This document shows, in pieces, positions 10,685-19,021 of a stretch of DNA of 29,723 nt. The notes below the pieces were generated by a model. It ran no database searches and was not told the DNA's origin. It saw only the letters and a list, made by a program, of their open reading frames with translations. Every line of letters begins with the position of its first letter. Position 1 is the stretch's first letter. This DNA comes from a virus: positions 1-29,723 of IMG/VR virus record IMGVR_UViG_3300032181_000638. One strand, 5' to 3'. A program made the position numbers and the translations under genes.

Positions 10685-11628
10685 TGGCCCATTACACAGA
10701 ACTGAGAGCACATTACGGCGGCGTTTCTGGATCTATAATCCCTTTCAGTAGAAAGTTATCTATCAATAATTCCCCTACTGCTAATTTGTTTGAGACCTAT
10801 GTTCCTGCTGGTTTTTTGAGGTGTGATGGATCTCTTTTACAATCATCCCAATATCCAATTCTTTCGGAAATTCTTGGAATTGGTGATAGAAATAAATTTC
10901 TTAGAGAAGGTGAGGAGATTAGTAGTACTCAATTTAAATTGCCAGACTTAGGATCAAAGTACATTGTTGGTGGTAGATCTAGTGGTGGTTATTTAAATGA
11001 AACAATTGCTAATCCTCAGGCTAGCAATCCTGGATCTTATAGAGTAGGAGCAGAAACTCTTATTCAAACATTGGTGGGTGATGAAATTACTATTACATAT
11101 GATGGTAGTTTTAAATTGGTGGACGACGGCATATATCCCTTTATTGGCAACCCAACTTTCAAAACAATTACTTCTGATGGTAGTACATTAGGAGCATTTT
11201 TGAGTAATGACTATTGGCAGGCACATGGTCATGAAGGTGGTGTAGCATATCTTAGATACAGAGCTGCTTGGAATGATGGTATTTTTGTTAATGATACCGA
11301 GAATGGGCAGGGTGCTGGTGGTGCTAATGGAGCTGCTCAGAACGAAGGTAACAACTCTTTAATCAATCTTCAGTTTAACGAGAATGCTACTTTCGCTCCA
11401 GAACATAAACACTCGGTTTTATTTCCTGGTGGCATTAGTGCTGTCAAACAAAAAAATACTTTAGGTTATCAAGTAGATATTGATTCTACAGCAGGGACTG
11501 GAGCACCACAGGTTGAAATCGACCCATTAGGATTGGAATCTACTGTTACCCTCACTACATCTTCCATATATAAATTAGATGAGGTCACACCTCCATTTTT
11601 CTTAGTAGAATACTTAATTAAGATTTAA
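10684..11628 (+). CDS. Second tail collar domain protein (314 aa)
   Basis: The start overlaps the preceding stop by one base (TAATG at 10682-10686) and no Shine-Dalgarno is visible, so translational coupling is likely. Residues about 40-100 form a collar domain (PAGFLRCDGSLL, QYPILSEILG, FKLPDLGSKYIVGG). Two His-x-His pairs follow (HGH at 181-183, HKH at 241-243), which could be metal sites in a fibrous trimer by analogy with T4 gp12. The C-terminus (PPFFLVEYLIKI) is the typical hydrophobic end of collar proteins. It is about half the length of its upstream neighbour and lacks that protein's Cys-rich and CBM-like parts. Likely a paralogue with a related tail-tip role; a pairing between the two products is inference from adjacency only. 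Confidence 0.83.
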   Translation: MAHYTELRAHYGGVSGSIIPFSRKLSINNSPTANLFETYVPAGFLRCDGSLLQSSQYPILSEILGIGDRNKFLREGEEISSTQFKLPDLGSKYIVGGRSSGGYLNETIANPQASNPGSYRVGAETLIQTLVGDEITITYDGSFKLVDDGIYPFIGNPTFKTITSDGSTLGAFLSNDYWQAHGHEGGVAYLRYRAAWNDGIFVNDTENGQGAGGANGAAQNEGNNSLINLQFNENATFAPEHKHSVLFPGGISAVKQKNTLGYQVDIDSTAGTGAPQVEIDPLGLESTVTLTTSSIYKLDEVTPPFFLVEYLIKI

Positions 11629-11629
11629 A

Positions 11630-13270
11630 ATGGCAACATATTCTTTAGGTGGCACGATAGAGAAGTCTTCTAATAATGGGAATACTGGAAACTGGAGTAT
11701 TCCTGATGGAGTAAAAAGAATACGTGGTGTTGCTATCGGAAGTGGAGCTTCTGGATATCAAGATAATGATGGTGACGACAAAGGTGGCGGCGGTGGAGGC
11801 GGTGGCGCTGGTGTTGGATATAAAGCTGTAAGTAATAGTAATAAAGTTGAGTGGAGAGCAGCTAAGCGTTCTATAAGAACTGGTCCTACTGGTGGTGGAT
11901 CTGACTCTGTAACTAGTGGTCAACCATCATATGTTTATAGTGATACTGGTGTTTTTTGGGCGTCTGGATCTGGTGGAAACAGTGGAACTGATAATAATGG
12001 CGGTGGAGGCGGCGGTACTGGAGAAGGTAATGAATTAAACAAAGGTGGGTATAAAGGAGAGGATGATGACGACGGTGGTCGTGGTGGTGGCGCTGCTGAG
12101 TGCCCAGGTAGTGGTCCTGGACGAGCTGGTGGAAAAGGATTGACTGTTACTTGGGATTCGACTGGAAATGTAAGTTTGGGTTGTACAAGTAACTCATCTA
12201 AAGACGGTTCTGTTCATGGTGGTGGTGGAGCAGGTTCTTGGGAAAATTCCAATCCAGAACAAGAGTTTCCATCTGGACATGGTGGCCGAGGATATGCTGG
12301 ATGGTCATATTTTTATGCTGATCCTGAGATCACAGAGTTAACACCTGTTCATCAATATAATGAAAGTATAACAGCATCAGATTCGCCTAGTAGACAAGTT
12401 ACCGTTCAATTTAAGACGAAGCACACTCAAAAATGTGAAGTTAAAAAATCTGGTACTGTTTATGCTTCATCATTGAATATTCCTGGAGGTCATCCTTTAA
12501 ATGGTACGATGCCTACGTGGGATATTGGTGTAAATTCTACGGCTGGCAGTAATAGTCCCCGAGAAAGAGAATTTAATTTTATTGCTTATGGATTTGGTGG
12601 ACAAACTGTAACACAAAAATTTACAGTGAAGGTGAAAAATGATGATGATCCATCGGGTATTTCTACTACCGCATGGACAAAAACATTTACTGGGTTAGAC
12701 CCAGGCGAGTCATTTACAGGTACTTTGTGTAGTTCTATAGCTGGCATTGATATGCCAATATTCATTTCCTCTAGCGATGATACTCAAATTCTATTCAGAT
12801 CTACCTCTAAACCTACGTGGGGTGGTGTTAAAAAAATTCTACCAGGGGATAAAGTAGAAGTTAAAGCTACTGTACTTAAATATGATGTAGATATTACAGG
12901 TAGGACAACCCAAGAAACTGGAAATGAATCCGTAAAGACGGCGAGTATTGATGTTGGTCCACATAAATCATTTACGTTAACACTGAAGACAGGGAGACCA
13001 CGAATTGCTGGCACGAATCAAAATTTAGATGGACTTGATCTACAGTATCCATATGGAACTGGTTCGGATCCAAAGATTCATCTTGGTCCTGGTAGTCCCA
13101 AAGAGTATCTAAACACCAATACAGTTAGTGTAGATGATATTGACTTCACTAAATCTGAAATTGATGACAGATTACAACCTGGGGAAATAAGTACTGAAAT
13201 AAAAACAGATAATAGTAATATTCAGGTGAAACGAAATAGTAATTCGTGGCAAGACGGGGGGCAAATATAA
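11630..13270 (+). CDS. Glycine-rich adhesin-like tail protein with shared C-terminal block (546 aa)
   Basis: It starts 1 base after the previous stop (TAAAATG). Residues about 27-230 are glycine-rich, with runs such as GGGGGGGGAG and GGGGGGTGEG separated by short strands. This resembles the polyglycine sandwich domains of T-even gp38-type adhesins, but the match is by composition only. An Ig-like region follows (begins PEITELTP, about residue 232). Then comes a block with GLDPGESFTGTL, AGIDMP, ILF, TWGGV, LKYDVDITG, and FTLTLKTGRPRI that aligns with the 532-aa protein downstream. The last residues (Q532 to W540: IQVKRNSNSWQ) are the first of five related C-terminal motifs in consecutive genes. 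There is no signal peptide or membrane segment. Probable receptor-binding or tail-tip decoration protein; function inferred. Confidence 0.75.
   Translation: MATYSLGGTIEKSSNNGNTGNWSIPDGVKRIRGVAIGSGASGYQDNDGDDKGGGGGGGGAGVGYKAVSNSNKVEWRAAKRSIRTGPTGGGSDSVTSGQPSYVYSDTGVFWASGSGGNSGTDNNGGGGGGTGEGNELNKGGYKGEDDDDGGRGGGAAECPGSGPGRAGGKGLTVTWDSTGNVSLGCTSNSSKDGSVHGGGGAGSWENSNPEQEFPSGHGGRGYAGWSYFYADPEITELTPVHQYNESITASDSPSRQVTVQFKTKHTQKCEVKKSGTVYASSLNIPGGHPLNGTMPTWDIGVNSTAGSNSPREREFNFIAYGFGGQTVTQKFTVKVKNDDDPSGISTTAWTKTFTGLDPGESFTGTLCSSIAGIDMPIFISSSDDTQILFRSTSKPTWGGVKKILPGDKVEVKATVLKYDVDITGRTTQETGNESVKTASIDVGPHKSFTLTLKTGRPRIAGTNQNLDGLDLQYPYGTGSDPKIHLGPGSPKEYLNTNTVSVDDIDFTKSEIDDRLQPGEISTEIKTDNSNIQVKRNSNSWQDGGQI
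11783..11811 (+). repeat. GGN-rich polyglycine tract in the 546-aa gene
   Basis: An almost pure run of GGT/GGC/GGA codons in an otherwise AT-rich gene. It codes for the first polyglycine run of the glycine-rich domain and is a possible site of in-frame slippage. Confidence 0.8.
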
Positions 13271-13273
13271 AAA

Positions 13274-16200
13274 ATGGCAGGAGCAGTTGGAGATCTTTAT
13301 GGATTCGATTACCTGAATAATGGTGTCGATAGCTTTTACACATCCTCGGCAACGGAATCTCAAAGTGCCCAGAATGGTGGATATACTTTAATTGGAACAA
13401 ATTCTTTATATTTGTTTCAGGGAACTGATGGAACATGTGGGCAGACAGTTGCCATGGTCTATAGATTTTATGCTCCCTCGTCGGGCGATCACTTTTATAA
13501 GTTTGGATCTAGCACTCCTGGTGGATATAATTATGAAGGTCCTGTAGGACTGGCATTTACGTCATCTAATTCTTATAGTAGCACAATATATCGACATTAT
13601 AATCCTACAACGGGTGATCATCATTACACTACAGCGTATAATTATGGTGGTGGGTATTCTAGAGAAGGTGTAGCATGGTATGGTCCAACAGTAGTTACTG
13701 GTTGTGGTAACTCTAGTGCTAGCAACTATAATTGTTACGTAAACCAGGATGATAGTGGATGTGTATATCCTGTTTATGGATGTACAGATTCGAGTGCTGA
13801 TAATTATGATTCCAGTGCTGACACTGATGATGGATCATGTACTTATTCTGGGTGTACAGATTCGACTGCCGATAATTACGATTCTAACGCCGACAATGAC
13901 GATGGATCATGTACATATACACCTGAGTTTGAATGGGGGTTCCGTTTAGCAAGTAATGCTCCAAATGGAGCATTTTCTAACAATATTACGGTCGATGAAG
14001 GGGTAACTTTTCAAGTAAAACTTGATTGGCATAAGGCAAATGCTATCAAGAATACTGGATATAGAGTGGGATTTGAGTTCGATGAAAATGATAGTATTTC
14101 TACAGCATCTCTTACTGATTTTAATGGGTCTACAGGTACTGAATATTCTATCAATTCAAATAGCGGATATGTAACTTATAATATAACAGCAAACGAAGAT
14201 ATTTCTATTAATGAAGGTACTGAAACCATGAGAGTGGACTTCTATACCAAGACATCAGCTAATTCTTCTAAGACTTATCGTGCCAGTAGATCAATAACAG
14301 TCAATGATACTTCTTACGAGATTCTTGGATGTACAGATTCAACAGCATTTAACTATGATCCTAATGCCAATACCGATGATGGTAGCTGTGTTCCTGTTGT
14401 ACTTGGTTGTATAGATTCATCTCTAATTAATTATGATCCTGATGCTAATACTGACGATGGGAGTTGTTATTATAGACCCGTAGTAACTGGATTGAATCAC
14501 TCTCCATCAGATTCTTTGGTTTATACTGTTGCTGGAACTCAATCTAAAGATTTTGGATTAACTGGACAAATAAGAGGATTGAAAGAAAATTATCATTTAC
14601 AAAATAGCACTAATCTCAAAGGGTCTCTTAGATTAGTAAAATTTGAATATGATTCTTCTAATGATTCTTGGAATCAGATTGATATTAATACGAATCCTAC
14701 AATTACGTATGCTGGCGATGATTCTGGTGACAATAGATTTGCTTTTTATAATATAGAACCAAACACTTTTACTGTTAACAGAGGTACTGACGAACCTTAT
14801 GAGTATCGTATATTTACAAGTGCTAATGAGCCTGATAGTAATATTGAATTAATATTCGATTTTCCTTCTTCTAGCAGAATGAGGGCATATGAATTGCCAT
14901 ATGATGCCCAAACAACACAGATTTTAAAAGGTTCTACTACTACGATAAATGTAGACGCTTGGAATCATACTGAACCCAATGAATCTATGATTTGGGAGTT
15001 AGTTTACGAGACTTCTTTCAATACTAGAGGAACAGGACCTAAAGCGTCGTCAGATATGTTTGTTGCTTCTAGTGGCAACTTTACTATCACTGAAGACAGT
15101 TCATACGATGGTATAATGCCTTGGGATATAAATGATGTTAAAGGTACTGCTAGTGTTGATATTGAAGTAAATGATTTTATCGGTGAAGCAATATCGGGCA
15201 ATATCTATAGTTTCAAAATTAAACGACTAGCAAATAGTGAATTAGTTGCTGAAAGATTTTTTCAAGTTAATGATGCTCCATTAGAACTAACTACTTGGCA
15301 AGCAGATAGAGGGGTGATACGTTTTAAACCCTCTTATATTTCATATTCATCTGAATATGAGACTACGCTCAGCTGGCAGTATAATGAATCTCCAAGTACA
15401 GCAACTGGTGGCGTTGGAGGACAGAAAATTCTCTTCAGTTCTGATGATGGTAGTTCTGGGGAAATAAATCCTGGTTTTGCTGCTAGGACTCAGGTATTCC
15501 CAATTTCAGCTGTGCCTACGCCGAACCCTGGAAAGGAATATACTTTTTTACTTCGTTATGTTAATGGCGATGCTTTTGCTCAGCAACAAGATTCTAGCGA
15601 TATTGTTTTAACGGTTGAAGATCCTGTTCAGGTCCAGTCTATGGACTTTACTCAGGCAACTATTGATGATGCTGTAGCATATAATACTGAAACGAAGAGA
15701 TTAAAACCATCATTTACACAGGAGATTTATGTAACTGCCAGCGTTCTTTTTGCTATGACAGTTACTATACAAACTAACGGTGGAGATACTGTTACATTTG
15801 GTACTGATGGCGCTAACGATCTCAACAATCCAGACCCTTTTGCCATTAATGTCTATCCAGTAGATACATCTAATCTTGTTAGTGGTCTAAACTACGTTAC
15901 TGTTACTGCTCAGGGGCATAGTGGTGAGACGGTTACAGAAACACTTGAGATAGAAAGATACGATCCAATTACATTTATGCTATTCCCAGACACGTCATTA
16001 GCACCATATGAAATTGGTTTAGGTAATAGTGTACCACTCGCTTGGATTACTACTGGCGATTTACAAGATATAGTTGTTGCTCCAACAAATGCCGACATTT
16101 CTTCTGGTGCTACAGCAACATCATACAATATTATTCCAGATCAAAGTCAAAATTATATTATTACGGCTAGAGGACTTGGAGGGGATTCAATTGTCAAAAC

Positions 16201-19021
16201 AGTAAATGTCAAAGTACTTCAACCATGTAAAGTTGATTATTTTGTCAGTAGTCAAGATCCAGTACAAAATGGTGACGACGTAACATTATACTATCAAATT
16301 AGTGGTGATTATACTTCCATAACTTTAAATGGTGAACCTGTAACTGGTGGCGTAACGAATTCTATTACTGTCGGACCTGGATCTGTATATGGATATAACC
16401 AAAATTCTTCTAATACGTATACGTTAGAGGTTGAAAATGGATTCGCCACTGATAGTGTTACTATCAATTTTGATATTAAAGATGTTGACTTTGGAACACC
16501 AATTGGTGGAACCGATTTCTTTGGAAACCCTGTAACAAATGGTGGTGAAGATATTACACGTAGAAATGTATATCTACCAGCAAACCCACTACCACAAGAA
16601 AATGGCGAAGATGGATATAGTATTGGTATTTCTCCTAATTACAAAAATATTTCCCTGTACATGGCGGGTGGAGCAGGTGGCAATGGTGGATCTAATACTA
16701 ATACTTACTTGACGTATGGTGGTTTAGGTGGTCACGCTGACGTTTTGAGATTTGAACTAGCTTCTGGTAGTAATTATATTTTCCAAGTTATTCCTGGATT
16801 TAAAGGTGGTACAAATACCAGTCCACAAACTGCTGGTTATTTCAATACTGGTGGAATTGGTGGTGATAATGGTGGATCATCTGGTGCTATTATAGATGAT
16901 TACCTTGGAGTAGGTGGTGGTGGAGGTGGTGCCACTACCCTGAAACAACTTCTCCTTGATGGTTATTTTGCTATTGCTGGTGGCGGCGGTGGTGGTGGCG
17001 GCGGTACGCCTTATGGATGGGTTGGTGGTGATGGAACCCTTAGTGGATCTTTACAGGGTGTATCAGGATCATCTCCTAATTTATTAGAAACACAGAACAA
17101 AGATGGTGTTGATGGAACTAGTACTGGTGGATCAACTGGTGGACAAGGTGGTGGAGCTAATGATATGACAAATTTGAATCTACCTAGAAATCCTGGATTG
17201 ATCGCTGGATCTTTTATATCAAGTCTACCTGCTGACGGAGGAACTCAAGGACTAAGTTTATTTGATGCTGATATCTTCACTCAGAACACAAGTCTTCCAA
17301 GTTATATTGGAGACAAAACAACTGGCAATGGATTTGTGGTTTTTGAATATACTGTTGGTTCACCAAAGATTAATTTCTTCACTATAAGTCCACAAGTTCA
17401 AACTGGATCTAATTTCTTTGATATTAATTGGGACACGGAGGGTATGTTGAATGTAACTATCACTCAACAAAGAGAAGATGAATTTGGCGTTCCCAATCCC
17501 AAATTAGTTTCTGAATTAAAAACTGGAAGTATTACTAATTATTTTAGTGGACTGTATTCTACAGCAGCAACGCCAGCTACAGATAAGTTTAAACTAACTG
17601 CTACTGGTTCTAATGGAGAAACTTATGAGCAGGAACTTACTGTAAGTGTACAGAATGCTGGTGGAATTTCTTTGGATGGATTAAATTTAACTATTACTGG
17701 GTTGGAACCAAACATACCAGAAGTTGTATATCTTGGGCAAGCTAACTCTGCTTTACCAACCAGATTGATGGGTGGTGTTGATGACCCAGTGTTCTTTGGT
17801 AAAACTGAATCTGGACCATTTTCTGCTATACAAACATTCAATCCAGGTGATAATATATACATGCAATTCCCTACAGCTCCTTTCAATAAGAGTGTGGTTG
17901 ATGAAAATGGAGATCCGTTAACTGGAACATTTGGTAATCCAAATCCACAAACTTTTACCATATATGTGAACGGCAGATGGATACCTGATGAATTAGTTGG
18001 ATCCACACTGTTTGCTTATGATACCGAAGTTTATAATGATCCTGGTACTGGAGAACTGGGTGGATTTACCCCATTTGTTAGTGGAGATGGTGTACTTTTA
18101 ATGGGTTCATATGGAACTGACACAACCTTCACTGAAAGAACTGCTACGTGGTATAGAAATACTAATAATACTTCTGCTGTGATTATCACTCATATTGCTG
18201 GAACAAATGAAAATGGTGGCAATCGACCTACGGGTGGATCAGCTGCCACACCAGAAGAAGGTGAAGTCTTAGAACTTATCATCGATCCTCAGGATGGCAG
18301 TACACCAAGAACTGTCAATCTAATTCCTAATTACAATAGTGTCATTACATATACAACAAAAGAAAATTGCTACTTTATTGGTGGAAATACTCCAACGTAT
18401 TATCCCTGTGCTAATACAAATGGAGGCAATGCTTTGAGTGCTATTGTATTTGTTGATGATCCAAATACACCAGGAATTGATGTTACACAATGCTTCTATG
18501 ATTGTCAGATAGGAACTAACAACTACAATGATGTATACGGCAAGTGGATGAATACAACTGTAGAGTTGTTGGCGAATGAAAAAACACCCAGCACTAAACT
18601 TACGTTAAAATCATATGCTAACCCAACACCTCTGTTTGGTGCTAGTATTCCACAATCTATTGCTGATAACAATAAAAATGCTGCCGATGTGTTTGGTATC
18701 AATAGTGTTGGATATGTAGATAATGCTGGATCAATATTTGCAACTGATTACCCAGGAACAAATACTTTTGAAGTAACTGTTGTTACTAGACCTCCTGTCA
18801 TTAAGGAGATATTTGATTTTGATGCTCCAGATACCAATGATCCATTCCCAGATATTGATTACAATCCTGATAATTCTGTGGAATATATAGTATCAAATCA
18901 ACTTGAAATGGATCAAATTGAATTACAACGATCGGATGAATCAATTGAAATAACCAGTGATGATCCTAACGTTCAAGCTTACATTAATAATCAATGGAGA
19001 AACCTTAGAGAGACGGATTAA
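13274..19021 (+). CDS. Multidomain adhesin-like virion protein: DUF5648-like, GCTD repeats, Calx-beta-like, Ig-like, glycine-rich (1915 aa)
   Basis: Residues about 40-140 show two DUF5648-like units (VYRFYAPSSGDHFYKF; IYRHYNPTTGDHHYTT, each followed by an EGxA-type phrase). Five Cys/Asp repeats begin at residues 143 (degenerate), 169, 193, 352 and 378, pattern GC-x-D-S-x3-NYD-x2-A-(D/N)-x-DDGSC. They look like calcium-binding repeats of secreted bacterial proteins. A Calx-beta-like domain (VDEGVTFQVKL; INEGTETMRV) sits between repeats 3 and 4. Residues about 400-1110 contain Ig-like domains. Residues about 1125-1360 are glycine-rich (GGGGGGGGGTPYGW), ending in FVVFEYTVG. The remainder parallels the 532-aa protein: PKINFFTISP, RPPVIKEI, and the terminal motif VQAYINNQWRNL. 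The start is 3 bases after the previous stop. Most likely a long host-adhesion protein; the receptor is unknown. Confidence 0.8.
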   Translation: MAGAVGDLYGFDYLNNGVDSFYTSSATESQSAQNGGYTLIGTNSLYLFQGTDGTCGQTVAMVYRFYAPSSGDHFYKFGSSTPGGYNYEGPVGLAFTSSNSYSSTIYRHYNPTTGDHHYTTAYNYGGGYSREGVAWYGPTVVTGCGNSSASNYNCYVNQDDSGCVYPVYGCTDSSADNYDSSADTDDGSCTYSGCTDSTADNYDSNADNDDGSCTYTPEFEWGFRLASNAPNGAFSNNITVDEGVTFQVKLDWHKANAIKNTGYRVGFEFDENDSISTASLTDFNGSTGTEYSINSNSGYVTYNITANEDISINEGTETMRVDFYTKTSANSSKTYRASRSITVNDTSYEILGCTDSTAFNYDPNANTDDGSCVPVVLGCIDSSLINYDPDANTDDGSCYYRPVVTGLNHSPSDSLVYTVAGTQSKDFGLTGQIRGLKENYHLQNSTNLKGSLRLVKFEYDSSNDSWNQIDINTNPTITYAGDDSGDNRFAFYNIEPNTFTVNRGTDEPYEYRIFTSANEPDSNIELIFDFPSSSRMRAYELPYDAQTTQILKGSTTTINVDAWNHTEPNESMIWELVYETSFNTRGTGPKASSDMFVASSGNFTITEDSSYDGIMPWDINDVKGTASVDIEVNDFIGEAISGNIYSFKIKRLANSELVAERFFQVNDAPLELTTWQADRGVIRFKPSYISYSSEYETTLSWQYNESPSTATGGVGGQKILFSSDDGSSGEINPGFAARTQVFPISAVPTPNPGKEYTFLLRYVNGDAFAQQQDSSDIVLTVEDPVQVQSMDFTQATIDDAVAYNTETKRLKPSFTQEIYVTASVLFAMTVTIQTNGGDTVTFGTDGANDLNNPDPFAINVYPVDTSNLVSGLNYVTVTAQGHSGETVTETLEIERYDPITFMLFPDTSLAPYEIGLGNSVPLAWITTGDLQDIVVAPTNADISSGATATSYNIIPDQSQNYIITARGLGGDSIVKTVNVKVLQPCKVDYFVSSQDPVQNGDDVTLYYQISGDYTSITLNGEPVTGGVTNSITVGPGSVYGYNQNSSNTYTLEVENGFATDSVTINFDIKDVDFGTPIGGTDFFGNPVTNGGEDITRRNVYLPANPLPQENGEDGYSIGISPNYKNISLYMAGGAGGNGGSNTNTYLTYGGLGGHADVLRFELASGSNYIFQVIPGFKGGTNTSPQTAGYFNTGGIGGDNGGSSGAIIDDYLGVGGGGGGATTLKQLLLDGYFAIAGGGGGGGGGTPYGWVGGDGTLSGSLQGVSGSSPNLLETQNKDGVDGTSTGGSTGGQGGGANDMTNLNLPRNPGLIAGSFISSLPADGGTQGLSLFDADIFTQNTSLPSYIGDKTTGNGFVVFEYTVGSPKINFFTISPQVQTGSNFFDINWDTEGMLNVTITQQREDEFGVPNPKLVSELKTGSITNYFSGLYSTAATPATDKFKLTATGSNGETYEQELTVSVQNAGGISLDGLNLTITGLEPNIPEVVYLGQANSALPTRLMGGVDDPVFFGKTESGPFSAIQTFNPGDNIYMQFPTAPFNKSVVDENGDPLTGTFGNPNPQTFTIYVNGRWIPDELVGSTLFAYDTEVYNDPGTGELGGFTPFVSGDGVLLMGSYGTDTTFTERTATWYRNTNNTSAVIITHIAGTNENGGNRPTGGSAATPEEGEVLELIIDPQDGSTPRTVNLIPNYNSVITYTTKENCYFIGGNTPTYYPCANTNGGNALSAIVFVDDPNTPGIDVTQCFYDCQIGTNNYNDVYGKWMNTTVELLANEKTPSTKLTLKSYANPTPLFGASIPQSIADNNKNAADVFGINSVGYVDNAGSIFATDYPGTNTFEVTVVTRPPVIKEIFDFDAPDTNDPFPDIDYNPDNSVEYIVSNQLEMDQIELQRSDESIEITSDDPNVQAYINNQWRNLRETD
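13700..13921 (+). repeat. Three in-frame Cys/Asp repeats (GCTD type)
   Basis: Units start at 13700 (78 bases, degenerate), 13778 (72 bases) and 13850 (72 bases). The last two are nearly identical in protein (GCTDS-x-ADNYDS, then DDGSCTY) and share most bases. They encode probable Ca-binding loops of the 1915-aa protein. They are coding repeats, not a CRISPR array. Confidence 0.85.
14327..14476 (+). repeat. Two further Cys/Asp repeats after the Calx-beta-like insert
   Basis: Units start at 14327 (GCTDSTAFNYDPNANTDDGS) and 14405 (GCIDSSLINYDPDANTDDGS), 78 bases apart. About 405 bases, encoding a Calx-beta-like domain, separate them from the first group. Confidence 0.83.
16913..17005 (+). repeat. 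GGN-rich tracts in the 1915-aa gene
   Basis: Two GGN runs, at 16913-16930 and 16979-17005, encode GGGGGGGA and GGGGGGGGGT segments, with a short non-glycine segment between them. Confidence 0.78.

Noticed and set aside
13700-14476. Regular repeats as a CRISPR array
   Set aside because: The repeats are in frame, encode Cys/Asp motifs, vary at third positions and have no unique spacers of constant size.
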